From: Cytophagaceae bacterium | GTDB lineage: Bacteria > Bacteroidota > Bacteroidia > Cytophagales > JAIYAX01 | Direction: 5' to 3' | DNA length: 64,000 bases | Assembly: GCA_027488815.1 (NCBI GenBank) | Contig: JAIYAX010000001.1 | Span: forward strand, 1 to 64,000 | Shown: one piece after another, positions 45,029-55,311 of the stretch | Layout of the letters: every line of letters starts with the position of its first letter | How positions within the stretch are numbered: the stretch's first letter is position 1 | Notes under the pieces: generated by a model | The model's input: only the letters and a program-made list of their open reading frames with translations | The model's database searches: none | What the model was told of the DNA's origin: nothing | Position numbers and translations under genes: made by a program

Positions 45029-46273
45029 CTAAGCCTTATAGACTTCACCGTTCAGGATCACCTGATCGACCAGATTGCTGCCAAAGGAGTAAGGAATGCG
45101 AGCAATGGAGCCAATGGGTTTTGAAATCCAGAGATTGGCCACTTTGCCCGGGCTGATGCTGCCGTACTGTTGCTGGATTTCCAAGGCACAGGCGGTATTC
45201 AGGGTCGTGGCATTGATAGCTTCTTCGGGGGTCATCTTCATTCGCAGACAAGCCAGACTCAACACAAAAGGCATATTACCGGATGGGCAACTGCCTGGGT
45301 TGTAGTCGGAGGCCAGTGCAAGGGGAAGGTTTGCCGCCATCATGGCCCTGGCATCAGGGTAGGGAATTCCTAAAAAGAAAGCTGTGCCAGGCAATCCGGT
45401 AGGGATGCAGGGGCTGTTTTTCAGCAGCTCAATCTCTTCAGAAGAGAGGTACTCCAGATGGTCAATGCTAACTGCCTTGCGATTCACCCCGACCTGAACA
45501 CCCCCCGTATGACCCAGTTCATTGGCGTGTAGCCTGGGTTTCAGCCCATGGTCGAGAGCAGCTTTGAGGATACGGTCAGTCTCCTCAGGACTAAAAAAGC
45601 CACGGTCACAGAATACATCACAGTAATCGGCAAGGCCTTCCTTTGCGATTTGCGGGATCATTTGGGTGATGATCTCCTTAATGTATCCTTCATGGTCATT
45701 TTTGTACTGGGAAGGAAAGGCATGTGCCCCCAGAAAAGTGGCTTTTACAGGAATAGGAGAACTTTTTCTGATTTCTTTGATCACCCTGAGCATTTTAAGC
45801 TCTGAATCAGTGCTAAGTCCATAACCGCTCTTAATTTCTATCGCTCCGGTGCCCGTTGCGATCACTTCCTGAAGGCGTTGCCATGCCTGTTCAAACAGCT
45901 CCTCTTCGCTTGCCTGCGCCATGTGACGGGCAGAATTTAAAATTCCACCTCCCCTTTTAGCAATTTCTTCATAGCTGAGGCCATTGATCCGGTCCACAAA
46001 CTCAGCCTCCCGTGTGGCTGCAAATACCAAATGAGTATGAGAGTCTACAAATGAGGGGAATACCATTCTACCTGAGATGTTTAGCTGATTATCACAGGGT
46101 GGTGGTTCCTGATCAATCGAACCATAGGAATGAATAAGCCCTTCTCTGATCAATAACCATGCGTTTTCAAGCATGGGCAGTTCTGCCATTTCACGGCCAT
46201 AAACAGGAGCCTCCGCCTGAGGCCTTAGCTGCACCAGGGCTTTGCAATAGGTAAGTAACAGGTCTTTCGCCAT
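45029..46273 (-). CDS. hutI: Imidazolonepropionase
   Basis: This 414-residue amidohydrolase hydrolyses imidazolone-5-propanoate to formiminoglutamate, the third step of histidine degradation. The metal-site HxH is in FPSFVDSHTHLVFA; the substrate region NGLSYEEIAKRGGGI, plus ANELGHTGGVQVG and ALASDYNPG (metal Asp), are present. Full length. Precedes the formiminotransferase, which uses its product. Confidence 0.96.
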   Translation of the reverse strand: MAKDLLLTYCKALVQLRPQAEAPVYGREMAELPMLENAWLLIREGLIHSYGSIDQEPPPCDNQLNISGRMVFPSFVDSHTHLVFAATREAEFVDRINGLSYEEIAKRGGGILNSARHMAQASEEELFEQAWQRLQEVIATGTGAIEIKSGYGLSTDSELKMLRVIKEIRKSSPIPVKATFLGAHAFPSQYKNDHEGYIKEIITQMIPQIAKEGLADYCDVFCDRGFFSPEETDRILKAALDHGLKPRLHANELGHTGGVQVGVNRKAVSIDHLEYLSSEEIELLKNSPCIPTGLPGTAFFLGIPYPDARAMMAANLPLALASDYNPGSCPSGNMPFVLSLACLRMKMTPEEAINATTLNTACALEIQQQYGSISPGKVANLWISKPIGSIARIPYSFGSNLVDQVILNGEVYKA

Positions 46274-46317
46274 AGGATTGTAAACCTAGGCAATCGGGTT
46301 CAGGAAGGCAAAAAAGC

Positions 46318-47325
46318 CTACTTATTCAACTTCTTATCAATCGTAAATGCCATCACCGGGAAGGCGATTTTGGCAGTAAAAAATCCTGCCCTGCGGCTTA
46401 GACCTGTGTGTGAGCCCATCTCGATGTTAAAACTCCAGTGTTTTGCCCGATTGTGCATCACGTCAAGGCCAATTCTCCAGCCCAGCGCATTGGTTTTCAT
46501 AGGATCGAGGTCATAAAGTTGGTTGCCATCTTTCACCTGGTCCAGATTGATAAAAGGTGAGTACATGAGGTCAGCGTAGGCAGTAAGTATCTGATCGCTG
46601 CCTGAATTTTTGTAGGCAACACCACTGCCTCCTTCGGGCTTGACCACCACATTTCGGATGGTCGTGAAGGAACCTCCCAGGTAAAAACCGCTCACCATCA
46701 TGCTGCTGTAAATGCGCTCCTTTGTGCTGATAGTCAAGGGGTTTCCTTCCTGACTGGTAAGCTTGATTCCCTGCCGGATCATGTTGTTGCTTACATCGAT
46801 GGTGGTTTGGTAGTTGTAAGCCCCTGCTCTTACCCCGATGATCTCTCTCACCAAGCAAGGCACCTCAAAATAATTGTAGTTGTCGAAGCTGTGCGCTTTG
46901 GTCTTTTTGGTGTAGGGTACGATTCGTGCATTTCCGTCACGTTCACGGTCTTTGATGTGGTAGGTGGCTCCTGCCTGTATCCAACGAAAAGGCCTTGTAT
47001 CGTTCTGATTGGTTTTATTGGTCTCTGCCAGGTCTCTCATGACATCGGTAGCACGGCCATAAGCTTTGCGTATGCTGATCTCATAGTTGAGCTTTTTACC
47101 GGGTAAATAATTGGCTTCAAAGCCAAAACTCACATTGGGGTTGGTCAGGAACACATCAGCAATCACCGGCTGAAAATGAATGAACAGGCGGTTGATGGCA
47201 TAGGGCTCATCATAAAGAATTTCAAAGCTGCTGGGGCCTTTTTTGGTTTGAGCCTTGCTTTCCTGACAGCAGAGGAGCACTGGCACAACGAAAAAGAAGA
47301 GCAAACATTTGAAGAAGAGCTTCAT
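46318..47325 (-). CDS. Secreted hypothetical protein, probable outer-membrane barrel
   Basis: This is a 335-residue protein with a signal sequence (FFKCLLFFFVVPVLL) and beta-rich mature part with alternating hydrophobic residues (FGFEANYLPG, SFNIEMGSHTG, AKIAFPVMAFTI), as in small barrels of Bacteroidota. No known family is recognised. A Cys-Cys near residue 20 could be a lipobox variant (VLLCC), so lipidation is possible. A TACTTTTG promoter box lies upstream. Confidence 0.82.
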   Translation of the reverse strand: MKLFFKCLLFFFVVPVLLCCQESKAQTKKGPSSFEILYDEPYAINRLFIHFQPVIADVFLTNPNVSFGFEANYLPGKKLNYEISIRKAYGRATDVMRDLAETNKTNQNDTRPFRWIQAGATYHIKDRERDGNARIVPYTKKTKAHSFDNYNYFEVPCLVREIIGVRAGAYNYQTTIDVSNNMIRQGIKLTSQEGNPLTISTKERIYSSMMVSGFYLGGSFTTIRNVVVKPEGGSGVAYKNSGSDQILTAYADLMYSPFINLDQVKDGNQLYDLDPMKTNALGWRIGLDVMHNRAKHWSFNIEMGSHTGLSRRAGFFTAKIAFPVMAFTIDKKLNK

Positions 47326-47348
47326 GGAGAACAGGATACGTTACTTCA

Positions 47349-47356
47349 CAAAAGTA
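47349..47356 (-). promoter_or_regulatory. -7 promoter element of the 46318 gene
   Basis: TACTTTTG on the minus strand matches TAnnTTTG and lies 23 bases before the start codon. Confidence 0.5.
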
Positions 47357-47428
47357 CGGCCTTACAAAAGCCCAATTCTCTTAAAAATGCCCTTTAAACA
47401 TACATGGTGAGGTCTGGGGCATTAAGGC

Positions 47429-47980
47429 TCAGTTCGAGGGGTACTCCCAGGCATTGCGCCACATCATGCTTTCGACAGGCTTGATGGTACGCTCATTGTA
47501 TTTTGCTCCTGCTTTCTTGTTATAAAAATTGGTGATATCGCCGCTTACCTCAAAATAGATCAGTTGACCAATCGGCATGCCGGCATAAATACGCACGGGC
47601 TGGCTGACAGAGATTTCAAGTGTCCAGGTATTGCAAAAACCAACGTCCCCCTTGCCTGCTGTGGCATGGATATCGATCCCCAGACGGCCCACGCTTGACT
47701 TGCCTTCCAAAAAGGGCACATGAGCATGGCTCTCTGTGTACTCAAGCGTTACCCCCAGGTACAAGACCCCCGGCATAAGCACAAAGCCTTCTTCCGGAAT
47801 TTCGAAAACATCAATAGGATTATGCTTACGGGCATCCAGCACACGGTCACGGTAGGTAGCCAGATACTTGCCTAAATGCACATCATACGAATTGGTTCCT
47901 AAGCAGGCCGGGTCAAAAGGCTCGATTCTAATGGTTCCTTTTCCGATTTCCTCGAGGATTTGCTGATCAGTTAAAATCAT
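47429..47980 (-). CDS. dcd: dCTP deaminase
   Basis: This 183-residue trimeric enzyme deaminates dCTP to dUTP for thymidylate synthesis. Conserved segments: GTNSYDVHLG near 29-38, LEGKSSVGRLGI with the catalytic-site Arg/Ser region, and a C-terminal GQLIYFE. Full length. Divergent from the DUF3667 gene with 48 bases between. Confidence 0.95.
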   Translation of the reverse strand: MILTDQQILEEIGKGTIRIEPFDPACLGTNSYDVHLGKYLATYRDRVLDARKHNPIDVFEIPEEGFVLMPGVLYLGVTLEYTESHAHVPFLEGKSSVGRLGIDIHATAGKGDVGFCNTWTLEISVSQPVRIYAGMPIGQLIYFEVSGDITNFYNKKAGAKYNERTIKPVESMMWRNAWEYPSN

Positions 47981-48028
47981 GTTGCGAAACTAAGTCAGTC
48001 AACCGACAAATAAAATTTTGAGCATGTT

Positions 48029-49135
48029 ATGGTGCATTTTAGCAAATTTGTGGACTTGACTTTGGAACGAAAAAACCGATATCATCACAGGCAATGCCTC
48101 AATTGTGGCTATAAAAGTCAGGTTGTCTTCCACTATTGCCCACGCTGTGGACAGGAAAACATTTCTATCCGAATTCCTTTCTGGGATTGGCTCTATGACC
48201 TTACCCAGAATGCCTTTGCCGTAGACTCCAAAATCGTAAAGAGCTTTGTTCCCTTTTTATTCAAACCGGGCTTTCTCACCCTGGCATTTAATACCGGCCA
48301 TAGGGCTAGCTATGTCAATCCCTTCCGCCTGTACCTGATCATGAGTTTGGTATTGTTCACGATCACGGCTTTTGATCCTCCTGATAAACCTGAGGATGCT
48401 GGGCCAGGTGTAAGTGTAAATGAGACCATTGAATTACCCTTTGGCGTGGAGGTCGAGCCTGAAACAACAAGCGAAGCCAACACGGAAAAGAAGGAAGCGA
48501 ACAAATCGTCTGATAGTTCGGATTTTCCGGTTTCAACGGAAGAGAATAAAGTGCGTTTGAATTTTGGTCTCAATCCTAAAAATGAAAAGGCTTGGGAAAA
48601 ACTGCTCGAGGACACAGCTTTACGTAAATCCAGGTACATTCCAAATACTGATAAAGAAACTGACTCAATGATTCAACACTATGGGATGTCAGATCATTTT
48701 GTCAATCGAACACTCTTGAAACAAGGATTAAAGGCACTCAACGAGACTGAATCACTCAACGAATATGCCCAGAGCAAGCTTCCAAGCACCATCTTTTTCA
48801 TGCTGCCTTTTTACACCATGTTTGTTCAGCTGATTTACAGAAGGCGTAAATTTTATTACCAGGAGCATCTGGTGCATACCTTTAACATCCACAGCTTTTC
48901 ATTCTTCCTGATCTCTGTTCTTTACTTTGTTTACCTGATGGGTTGGGTGGAAGATTTCCCTTTGGGTATTTTGCTGATCGTGACCATGGCCCATGTGTAC
49001 TTTTCCTTACGGACCGTCTATCTGCAAAGCCATTTTAAAACCCTACTTAAATTCTGCTTGCTCGGGACTGGCTACATTCTGGTACTGACTCTCGCTCTTA
49101 TGATCAATATAGCGATCAGCTTTCTACTCTTTTAG
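48029..49135 (+). CDS. DUF3667 membrane protein with zinc ribbon
   Basis: This is a 368-residue protein. An N-terminal zinc ribbon (CLNCGYKSQVVFHYCPRCGQ, about 24-43) is followed by the FWDWLYDL segment typical of DUF3667, then a membrane helix near 100, an acidic variable loop, and three or more helices in the C-terminal third. The function is unknown. Start may be the GTG/ATG cluster a few codons later. Confidence 0.88.
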   Translation: MVHFSKFVDLTLERKNRYHHRQCLNCGYKSQVVFHYCPRCGQENISIRIPFWDWLYDLTQNAFAVDSKIVKSFVPFLFKPGFLTLAFNTGHRASYVNPFRLYLIMSLVLFTITAFDPPDKPEDAGPGVSVNETIELPFGVEVEPETTSEANTEKKEANKSSDSSDFPVSTEENKVRLNFGLNPKNEKAWEKLLEDTALRKSRYIPNTDKETDSMIQHYGMSDHFVNRTLLKQGLKALNETESLNEYAQSKLPSTIFFMLPFYTMFVQLIYRRRKFYYQEHLVHTFNIHSFSFFLISVLYFVYLMGWVEDFPLGILLIVTMAHVYFSLRTVYLQSHFKTLLKFCLLGTGYILVLTLALMINIAISFLLF

Positions 49136-50815
49136 CAGTGCTTCGTTTGCCAATTGAATCTCCTGCTGATTAAACTTCAGGATCGGCACACAGGAATTTC
49201 CACCAGATGAACTGTTTCGAAAGCCGCTCATCAGTACACCTCTGATATAAATGCCTGAGCGCAAATGCTCCGCCAATTTACCTTCATGCTGTTTCAACAG
49301 CTTCCCAAAAAGCAGGCTGTGCTCAAACCCTTTATAGGCATAAATCGATGGTACAACTCCCATAGACTCGGTGTAACTGCGGCTAAACCTTAAGGACAAA
49401 GGATGCTGATAGTTGACATAGGCCGGGTGAAAAAAACGGAAATACTTTCTTTCGAACTGATCAAAACTGATCAGGTTATTGTCCAACCATTCATAAGAAG
49501 CATATACCTCCGTCATGTTCAGGTTTTGATCCAGTGCGCTCATGACCGCTGCTTCGAGCGTGGGGTCCGTTACGGATACAAAAAGGTGTTTAAGGCTGTC
49601 CAAGTGATGCACTGACAATCGCTCATACAAATGCATGTAATTGTAACGAGTTACTTTAAACGTGCCAGCACAATGTGCCTCCGGAAATGTTTTCAATGCC
49701 TTAACATATTGCAGGGCAAGAAGGCTGTCTTTTTCAGTCTCTCCATAAATGATCAAAGCGGTGTCAGCAATGGTCTGGCTGATGGCATACTTCGCTACTT
49801 GCATGGCGAGTTGTTCTCGAACGGGTTCAGTAGAAAACACATACTTTTTCCCCTGGCTGATGCTTGCCTGATCGTTGATCGGGTTGATCATGGTCAACTC
49901 CTTCTCTTCGGCATAGTTTGAAAGTAAATGGCTTTGCTGGGTGAGCAATGGGCCGACCACTAGGTCCGTTGATAAAAGAGAACCATCGGAAAGTAGTTTT
50001 TGAAATGTGGTCTGATCCTTTCCGATGTCAACTACATTTAATTTGACATTAAACCCCGCCTTGTTTAAGCTATCGATGCCTTTTTTAAATCCAAAGTAAT
50101 AATCATAGACATAAGAATTGGTCAGTGATTTACGGTTATAGTCCACTTGATCCACCTGAAATGGCAACAAGAGCGCAATACTCATTGCTTTCCCATTGGT
50201 CTTTTTTGCAGGCTTTTCCCATTCCTTTGGCCATGGAATTTGAAATTTCTGGTACCAATCTTTTGCTTTTGCCATGCTCTCTGGTGTTGATTCAGCCCAA
50301 AGTCTATTTCCTAAGACCAAAGCAGCAGGCATTCGCCCTCCCCTCGCCCAGGCCTCAAGGCTATCCGTTGTCGCCAGCTCAATTGCTGCCGTCATCATTA
50401 AGTTAAATTGGGTCTCTTCTTTAGAACCTTTGGGTGCAGTTCCCCATAGAGTCCATGCCTCTGAAAATCGCTGAGCCCCAAGCAGCCATTCCAATCGCTT
50501 GGCTCTTAAATCAGATAAAATGGGGTGTTGACTATATTGTTTTTCGCTCAGTGCTATCAGGCTGATAGCCTCTGCCGGCTTACCTGTACCATGAAGCGCA
50601 AGGCAATAAAAATAAATCGCATAAGGATGAACGGGCAGATCAGCCCTCCCGGTGATTGGCTTTAGATAGAGAAGCGCCTCCGCATATTCTGCTCGCTCCA
50701 AGGCAGATTTACCCTTGAGGTAATGCAGTTGCATGGAAGCATCATCCTGAGCAAAGCTATGCAGTTGACAGGTCGCAAGAATAAAAATGAACCCTAAAAA
50801 CTGCTTTATTCCCAT
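49124..50815 (-). CDS. Periplasmic binding-fold protein with N-terminal TPR
   Basis: This is a 563-residue protein with signal peptide (cleavage after HSFAQ, about 22), TPR-like helical repeats (about 30-185) and a type I periplasmic-binding fold (about 210-540; [34 protein letters not shown]). The layout resembles LpoA-like proteins, which activate peptidoglycan synthases in other bacteria, and branched-chain amino acid receptors. It overlaps guaA by 10 bases, and its 3' end is convergent with the DUF3667 gene (12-base overlap). Role inferred only. Confidence 0.85.
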   Translation of the reverse strand: MGIKQFLGFIFILATCQLHSFAQDDASMQLHYLKGKSALERAEYAEALLYLKPITGRADLPVHPYAIYFYCLALHGTGKPAEAISLIALSEKQYSQHPILSDLRAKRLEWLLGAQRFSEAWTLWGTAPKGSKEETQFNLMMTAAIELATTDSLEAWARGGRMPAALVLGNRLWAESTPESMAKAKDWYQKFQIPWPKEWEKPAKKTNGKAMSIALLLPFQVDQVDYNRKSLTNSYVYDYYFGFKKGIDSLNKAGFNVKLNVVDIGKDQTTFQKLLSDGSLLSTDLVVGPLLTQQSHLLSNYAEEKELTMINPINDQASISQGKKYVFSTEPVREQLAMQVAKYAISQTIADTALIIYGETEKDSLLALQYVKALKTFPEAHCAGTFKVTRYNYMHLYERLSVHHLDSLKHLFVSVTDPTLEAAVMSALDQNLNMTEVYASYEWLDNNLISFDQFERKYFRFFHPAYVNYQHPLSLRFSRSYTESMGVVPSIYAYKGFEHSLLFGKLLKQHEGKLAEHLRSGIYIRGVLMSGFRNSSSGGNSCVPILKFNQQEIQLANEALLKE

Positions 50816-52326
50816 TCAATTGTCGCCGGAGGCTTTGATGAAATGTCATAAACGACCCTGTTCACCCCTTTCACCTGGTTGATGATCTTATTCGAGATTT
50901 CAGCTAACAATTCATAAGGTAGGTGAACCCAATCTGCTGTCATACCATCGGTACTCGACACTGCCCTGAGGGCCACTACACGCTCGTAGGTGCGTTCATC
51001 ACCCATCACTCCTACCGACTGCACCGGTAACAAAATAGCTCCTGCCTGCCATACCTGCTGATACCATCCACTGCTTTTCAGCATACCGATATAGATATCA
51101 TCTACTTCCTGCAACAAGTGCACTTTCTCCGGAGTGATATCGCCCAAAATGCGAATAGCTAAACCGGGGCCTGGAAAAGGGTGCCTTCCTAAAATGGCAG
51201 GATCAAGGCCCAGGCTCTGGCCAACTGAGCGAACCTCGTCTTTGAACAATGAGCGCAATGGTTCGATGACCTTAAGCTTCATCAACTCAGGCAATCCGCC
51301 TACATTGTGGTGCGATTTGATGGTTGCACTCGGACCTTTGACAGAGACTGATTCGATCACATCAGGATAAATCGTCCCCTGCCCCAGCCACTTGACCTGA
51401 TCTATTCGGTGAGCTTCACGGTCAAATACGTCTATAAAAACCCTCCCGATGGCTTTACGCTTTTGCTCCGGATCTGTCAATCCTTTCAAAGCCTGGTAAA
51501 AATCCCGACTGGCATCTACTCCTTTGACCTGAAGGCCCATGTGCTGGTAGGAGTCTAATACTTGGCTAAACTCATTCTTCCTAAGCAATCCGTTGTCGAC
51601 AAAGATGCAATAGAGTTGCTTGCCTATGGCCCTGTGCAGCAGCATGGCAGCGACGCTGGAGTCAACCCCTCCTGACAAGCCTAGTACTACTTTATCCTGA
51701 CCTACTTTTTGTCTGATTTCTTCAACTGATTGCTCTACAAAAGAAACAGGTGTCCAATCCGGGGAGCAGCCGCAAATGTCAAAAAGGAAATTAGCCAGAA
51801 TGAGCCTGCCTTCTAAGCTGTGTGTCACCTCGGGGTGAAACTGGATGGCGAAAACCGGCCTTTGCCGATGCTGAAAAGCGGCCACCTCAACTCCGTCCGT
51901 TCCAGCAATGAGTTCATAAGGCTCCGGCAAATTGATTACCGTATCACTGTGAGACATCCAGACCTGACTTCCGTTTGAGATGCCTTTAAGCAAAGGGCTT
52001 TTGTTGCCGTTGGGCAGAAGTTGAGCTCTGCCGTACTCCCTGGTTTTGCTGGGCTGTACAGTGCCGCCTGATGATTTTGCAAGCCATTGAGCACCGTAGC
52101 AAACACCTAAAACCGGAATACTCAAAGAAAGTGGGTCAAGACTTGGTTGAGGGGCCTCCGCATCATTGACCGAAGCCGGACTCCCCGACAGGATCAATCC
52201 TTTGATGTGTGGGCCAAGCGAAGGCAGATGGTTATAAGGATGTATCTCGCAGTAGACATTGCACTCTCGTATGCGCCTGGCGATCAACTGGGTATACTGA
52301 GAGCCAAAGTCGGCAATCAGGATCAT
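50806..52326 (-). CDS. guaA: GMP synthase (glutamine-hydrolysing)
   Basis: This 506-residue enzyme converts XMP to GMP using ATP and glutamine. Class I glutaminase: nucleophile in GVCYGAQ and His/Glu in FHPEV. ATP pyrophosphatase: P-loop [10 protein letters not shown]-terminal dimer domain ends normally (KPPATIEWE). I choose ATG 52326, giving the usual start [10 protein letters not shown]. The in-frame ATG at 52338 lies only 4 bases after a TACCTTTG promoter box, where transcription should begin. Confidence 0.96.
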   Translation of the reverse strand: MILIADFGSQYTQLIARRIRECNVYCEIHPYNHLPSLGPHIKGLILSGSPASVNDAEAPQPSLDPLSLSIPVLGVCYGAQWLAKSSGGTVQPSKTREYGRAQLLPNGNKSPLLKGISNGSQVWMSHSDTVINLPEPYELIAGTDGVEVAAFQHRQRPVFAIQFHPEVTHSLEGRLILANFLFDICGCSPDWTPVSFVEQSVEEIRQKVGQDKVVLGLSGGVDSSVAAMLLHRAIGKQLYCIFVDNGLLRKNEFSQVLDSYQHMGLQVKGVDASRDFYQALKGLTDPEQKRKAIGRVFIDVFDREAHRIDQVKWLGQGTIYPDVIESVSVKGPSATIKSHHNVGGLPELMKLKVIEPLRSLFKDEVRSVGQSLGLDPAILGRHPFPGPGLAIRILGDITPEKVHLLQEVDDIYIGMLKSSGWYQQVWQAGAILLPVQSVGVMGDERTYERVVALRAVSSTDGMTADWVHLPYELLAEISNKIINQVKGVNRVVYDISSKPPATIEWE

Positions 52327-52342
52327 GTCATGCTCCATGCGG

Positions 52343-52350
52343 CAAAGGTA
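52343..52350 (-). promoter_or_regulatory. -7 promoter element of guaA
   Basis: TACCTTTG on the minus strand matches TAnnTTTG. With initiation near 52338 the leader to the ATG at 52326 is about 12 bases. Confidence 0.6.
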
Positions 52351-52379
52351 ACATCATTTAATCCCTCCGAAACCAGGGA

Positions 52380-53396
52380 TTAAAGAAAAACCTCCCTCAC
52401 ATTGCAAGTGCTTTTCTTGCCTATGAATTGGAAATTCTGTTCTAGCCACTGATCAGCATACTGTCGGCCAATCCATTTGAGTTTGAGTAAAAACTCCATG
52501 CTTGCATTTAACTTGCTGGAAACCGTGTAGTGCGAAATCTCCTTCTCCGGGTTGATGTTGTGTATGTATAGTTTCTTGAGTGGCTTGTTTGCATGAAAGT
52601 TAACCCCTTCATCAAGCATACGCTGTACAAAATCCACTTTGCGCATTTCGAACATAAGGCTGGCATTGAAACTCAATTCATTGATCCTGTCTCTGATTTC
52701 GATAGCCGAAGTGGGTACTTTGTCAATCTCAATAGGATTCACTTGAATAATGAGGATATCGTTGGTATCCGTATGATCAATCAGAGGGAAAATGGGAGGG
52801 TTACCCATAAAACCGCCATCCCAGTAGAATTCACCATTGACTTCAACAGCGTGAAAAAGAAAAGGAATGCAGGCAGAAGCCAAAACAGCATCCACGCTCA
52901 TCTCCGGTAAGGTAAAAACTTTTGCTCTTGAGGTCTTTACGTTAGTGGCACAGAGAAAAAGCTGGGTTGCTTTGCAGCTTTTCAGGTAATCAAAATCGAC
53001 CAGTTCAAGTAGAATTTCCCTCAGAGGATTTAAATTCAAGGGGTTGTACTGGTAGGGGGACATCATATTGGTGAACATTTCAAAGAAATGATACGCCGGA
53101 GAGGTATCCATGCTTCCATTACCTTCAGCTTTGTCCCAAATGGAAGGCTGTATTAGCGAATAGGTTTGCTGTTGAGAGACTCTTGCCCAGAAGGCATTGA
53201 GTAGATCAATGGCACCTTGCCGACCGTTTCGTTGCAAACCTGCGGCTACCATAGTGGCGTTCATAGCCCCTGCACTGGTTCCACAAAGACCAGCTAGTGC
53301 AATTCGCTCATCCTCAAGCAGACGCTCCAGTACCCCCCAGGTAAATGCTCCATGAGAGCCGCCGCCCTGAAGGGCCAAGTCCAAAGATTTAGTCAT
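52380..53396 (-). CDS. Patatin-like phospholipase
   Basis: This is a soluble patatin-like acyl hydrolase of about 338 residues. DLALQGGGSHGAF near the N-terminus is the oxyanion loop and GTSAG the nucleophile elbow; WDGGFMGNPP carries the catalytic Asp. The longer frame (to 53567) runs into the next gene. The start could be ATG 53435 (8 bases after the dehydrogenase stop) or ATG 53396, which follows an A/T-rich leader; I prefer the latter. It follows a 3-hydroxybutyrate dehydrogenase gene and may share a transcript; a role in lipid or polyhydroxybutyrate-related turnover is guesswork. Confidence 0.88.
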   Translation of the reverse strand: MTKSLDLALQGGGSHGAFTWGVLERLLEDERIALAGLCGTSAGAMNATMVAAGLQRNGRQGAIDLLNAFWARVSQQQTYSLIQPSIWDKAEGNGSMDTSPAYHFFEMFTNMMSPYQYNPLNLNPLREILLELVDFDYLKSCKATQLFLCATNVKTSRAKVFTLPEMSVDAVLASACIPFLFHAVEVNGEFYWDGGFMGNPPIFPLIDHTDTNDILIIQVNPIEIDKVPTSAIEIRDRINELSFNASLMFEMRKVDFVQRMLDEGVNFHANKPLKKLYIHNINPEKEISHYTVSSKLNASMEFLLKLKWIGRQYADQWLEQNFQFIGKKSTCNVREVFL

Positions 53397-53442
53397 TTTA
53401 GTAGTTAAAATAGGTGTATTATTGGTTGATGGCATTGTAAAA

Positions 53443-54210
53443 TCATCTTGCAGTCCAGCCGGCTTCCATAGGCAGGCTTGCTCCAGTGATTTGCGCACCT
53501 GCATCGGAAGCAAGGAAGACGGCAAGTTTACCGATGCTCTCCACAGGTACAAACTCCTTGATGGCATGTTGCTTCAGCATAATGTCGGAGATGACCTTAT
53601 CCTCGGACAGGCCGTGTACTTTAGCCTGATCTTTTATCTGACCTTCCACCAGTGGCGTGCGAACGTAACCCGGGCAAATGGCGTTGCAGGTGATTTTATA
53701 AGGCCCTCCTTCCAGTGCCAGCACTTTGGTGAGCCCTGTAACGCCATGTTTTGCAGCTACATAGGCTGATTTAAACTCACTTGCGACAAGGCCGTGGGCA
53801 GAACTGATGTTGATGATCCGGCCAAAGTTTCTGGATTTCATAGATGCCCAAACAGCCTGGGAAGTGAAGAACACGGCATTCAGATTTACTCCTAGAATAA
53901 AATGCCATTTTTCTTCTGGGAACTCGTCTACCGGAGCTACAAACTGAACACCGGCATTGTTGACTAGAACATCCACAGGACCCAGGTTCTTTTCAGCCTG
54001 AGCGACCATTTCCCTGATCTGATCCGTTTTCAGAAGGTTGGCAGGGGAATAATCCGTTTTGACTTTAAAAGTCTCCCCAACCTCACGAGCGATATCGGCT
54101 CCGTTAGGCTCCAGACCGTTGAACATGATTGAATAGCCTGCAGCTGCAAACTCTTTGGCAATACCGAGGCCTATGCCGCTGGTACTGCCCGTAATGAGAA
54201 CTGTTTTCAT
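53443..54210 (-). CDS. 3-hydroxybutyrate dehydrogenase (SDR)
   Basis: This is a 255-residue short-chain dehydrogenase, normal length. NAD motif GSTSGIG (8-14), NNAG, and catalytic ISS..SAYVAAKHG. The C-terminal part (GYVRTPLVEGQIKDQAK; KQHAIKEFVP) is close to D-beta-hydroxybutyrate dehydrogenases, which oxidise 3-hydroxybutyrate to acetoacetate. Substrate assigned by family likeness. Confidence 0.9.
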   Translation of the reverse strand: MKTVLITGSTSGIGLGIAKEFAAAGYSIMFNGLEPNGADIAREVGETFKVKTDYSPANLLKTDQIREMVAQAEKNLGPVDVLVNNAGVQFVAPVDEFPEEKWHFILGVNLNAVFFTSQAVWASMKSRNFGRIINISSAHGLVASEFKSAYVAAKHGVTGLTKVLALEGGPYKITCNAICPGYVRTPLVEGQIKDQAKVHGLSEDKVISDIMLKQHAIKEFVPVESIGKLAVFLASDAGAQITGASLPMEAGWTAR

Positions 54211-54296
54211 GATGAAGATGGACGAGGTGGTAAAAATAGAACAATTCAGTCAGCGGAGCACAAATAAAGGCTTTTGTTTGAACGGCCTTAATCGAT

Positions 54297-54304
54297 TACC
54301 TTTG
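54297..54304 (+). promoter_or_regulatory. -7 promoter element of the SRP RNA
   Basis: TACCTTTG matches TAnnTTTG, with TTG 20 bases upstream (54274-54276) and the RNA 5' end about 5 bases downstream. Confidence 0.7.
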
Positions 54305-54308
54305 CAGC

Positions 54309-54407
54309 GGCAAGCCGGTACGACCAGCTCCTGCTGAACCCCCCCAGGTTCGGAAGAAAGCAAGGGTAAGCGGTTGTAGCGGTGTGATATTCGGTTTGCC
54401 ACTTTTT
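54309..54407 (+). ncRNA. ffs: Signal recognition particle RNA, small bacterial type
   Basis: About 92 nt of 4.5S-like RNA. The conserved core is clear: ACCAGCTCCTGCTGAACC, then CCCAGG, the tetraloop-flanking CGGAAG, AGCAAGGGTAAG and the closing GGTGTG. The outer stem pairs GGCAAGCCG (54309-54317) with CGGTTTGCC (54392-54400). A run of T (54403-54408) follows as terminator. It lies between divergent dehydrogenase and transaldolase genes. It pairs with the Ffh protein, not seen here, to target membrane proteins. Confidence 0.92.
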
Positions 54408-54430
54408 TCCTCAAATTCCCCTCCCTACCT

Positions 54431-55087
54431 ATGAAGTTTTTTATCGATACAGCCAACCTAAACGAAATAAGGGAGGCTCATGACCTTGGTGTGCTTGATG
54501 GTGTAACTACTAACCCATCTCTCATGGCCAAAGAAGGCATCAGCGGTCAGGAAAGGATCATTCAGCACTACAAAGACATCTGTAAAATTGTCGATGGTGA
54601 TGTGAGCGCTGAAGTCATTTCCACAGATTTTGAGGGCATGATCAAAGAGGGAAAAATCCTAGCGGAACTGGACGACAAGATCGTGGTGAAAGTACCCATG
54701 ATCAAGGATGGTGTTAAAGCCATTCGTTACTTCAGCTCTGAAGGTATTAAAACCAATTGCACTTTGGTGTTTTCTGCCGGGCAGGCTATTCTGGCAGCCA
54801 AGGCTGGCGCAACCTATGTGTCTCCATTCATTGGCCGACTGGATGATGTTTCTACGGATGGCCTTCAACTTATTGAGCAGCTAGTCACCATTTACGATAA
54901 CTATGGCTACGGCACGCAAATACTGGCAGCATCGGTAAGGCATACCATGCATTTGGTTCAATGTGCTGAAATCGGTGCTGATGTTGTCACCTGTCCCTTA
55001 TCCGTTATCACTGCTTTACTCAACCATCCTCTCACTGATATCGGTTTGGCCAAATTTCTGGCAGACCACAAAAAAGCCAACAGCTAA
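54431..55087 (+). CDS. Fructose-6-phosphate aldolase/transaldolase-like protein
   Basis: This is a 218-residue TIM-barrel aldolase of the small transaldolase (TalC/FSA) type. [16 protein letters not shown] and DGVTTNPSL are the family hallmark; the Schiff-base Lys is in IVVKVPM (near 86). Short members include both transaldolases and fructose-6-phosphate aldolases; which activity is present cannot be told here. Begins shortly after the SRP RNA. Confidence 0.94.
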   Translation: MKFFIDTANLNEIREAHDLGVLDGVTTNPSLMAKEGISGQERIIQHYKDICKIVDGDVSAEVISTDFEGMIKEGKILAELDDKIVVKVPMIKDGVKAIRYFSSEGIKTNCTLVFSAGQAILAAKAGATYVSPFIGRLDDVSTDGLQLIEQLVTIYDNYGYGTQILAASVRHTMHLVQCAEIGADVVTCPLSVITALLNHPLTDIGLAKFLADHKKANS

Positions 55088-55101
55088 ACCCTGCTTCGCT
55101 C

Positions 55102-55308
55102 TTGTTCATCATCAAAGTCAAAGGCAAAGCCAAAATTCCTGATTACATTCAACTACGGGATGATCAGTTTGTATTGGTGGCCTACTTCAGAGCTGACCGG
55201 CCATTGCTGAAAAACATAGAGAAATTCGGGCTGGCTGGAAAGGAAAAGGAACTGGAGGAATTGATCCGGGATATGCCTTTTGGCAAACTTCAAAAACTCG
55301 ATCTCTGA
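55102..55308 (+). CDS. Small conserved-type hypothetical protein
   Basis: This 68-residue protein starts with TTG (no ATG is available) and is 4 bases before the ABC ATPase start. It is soluble, with a beta-rich N-terminus (FIIKVKGKAKIP) and a helix (KEKELEELIRDM). Its tight place in the transaldolase-ABC ATPase string, and balanced composition, support it as a real gene. Function not known. Confidence 0.7.
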   Translation: MFIIKVKGKAKIPDYIQLRDDQFVLVAYFRADRPLLKNIEKFGLAGKEKELEELIRDMPFGKLQKLDL

Positions 55309-55311
55309 TCC

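Noticed and set aside
54250-54456. 68-residue minus-strand frame over the SRP RNA
   Set aside because: It overlaps the highly structured RNA and has no coding features.
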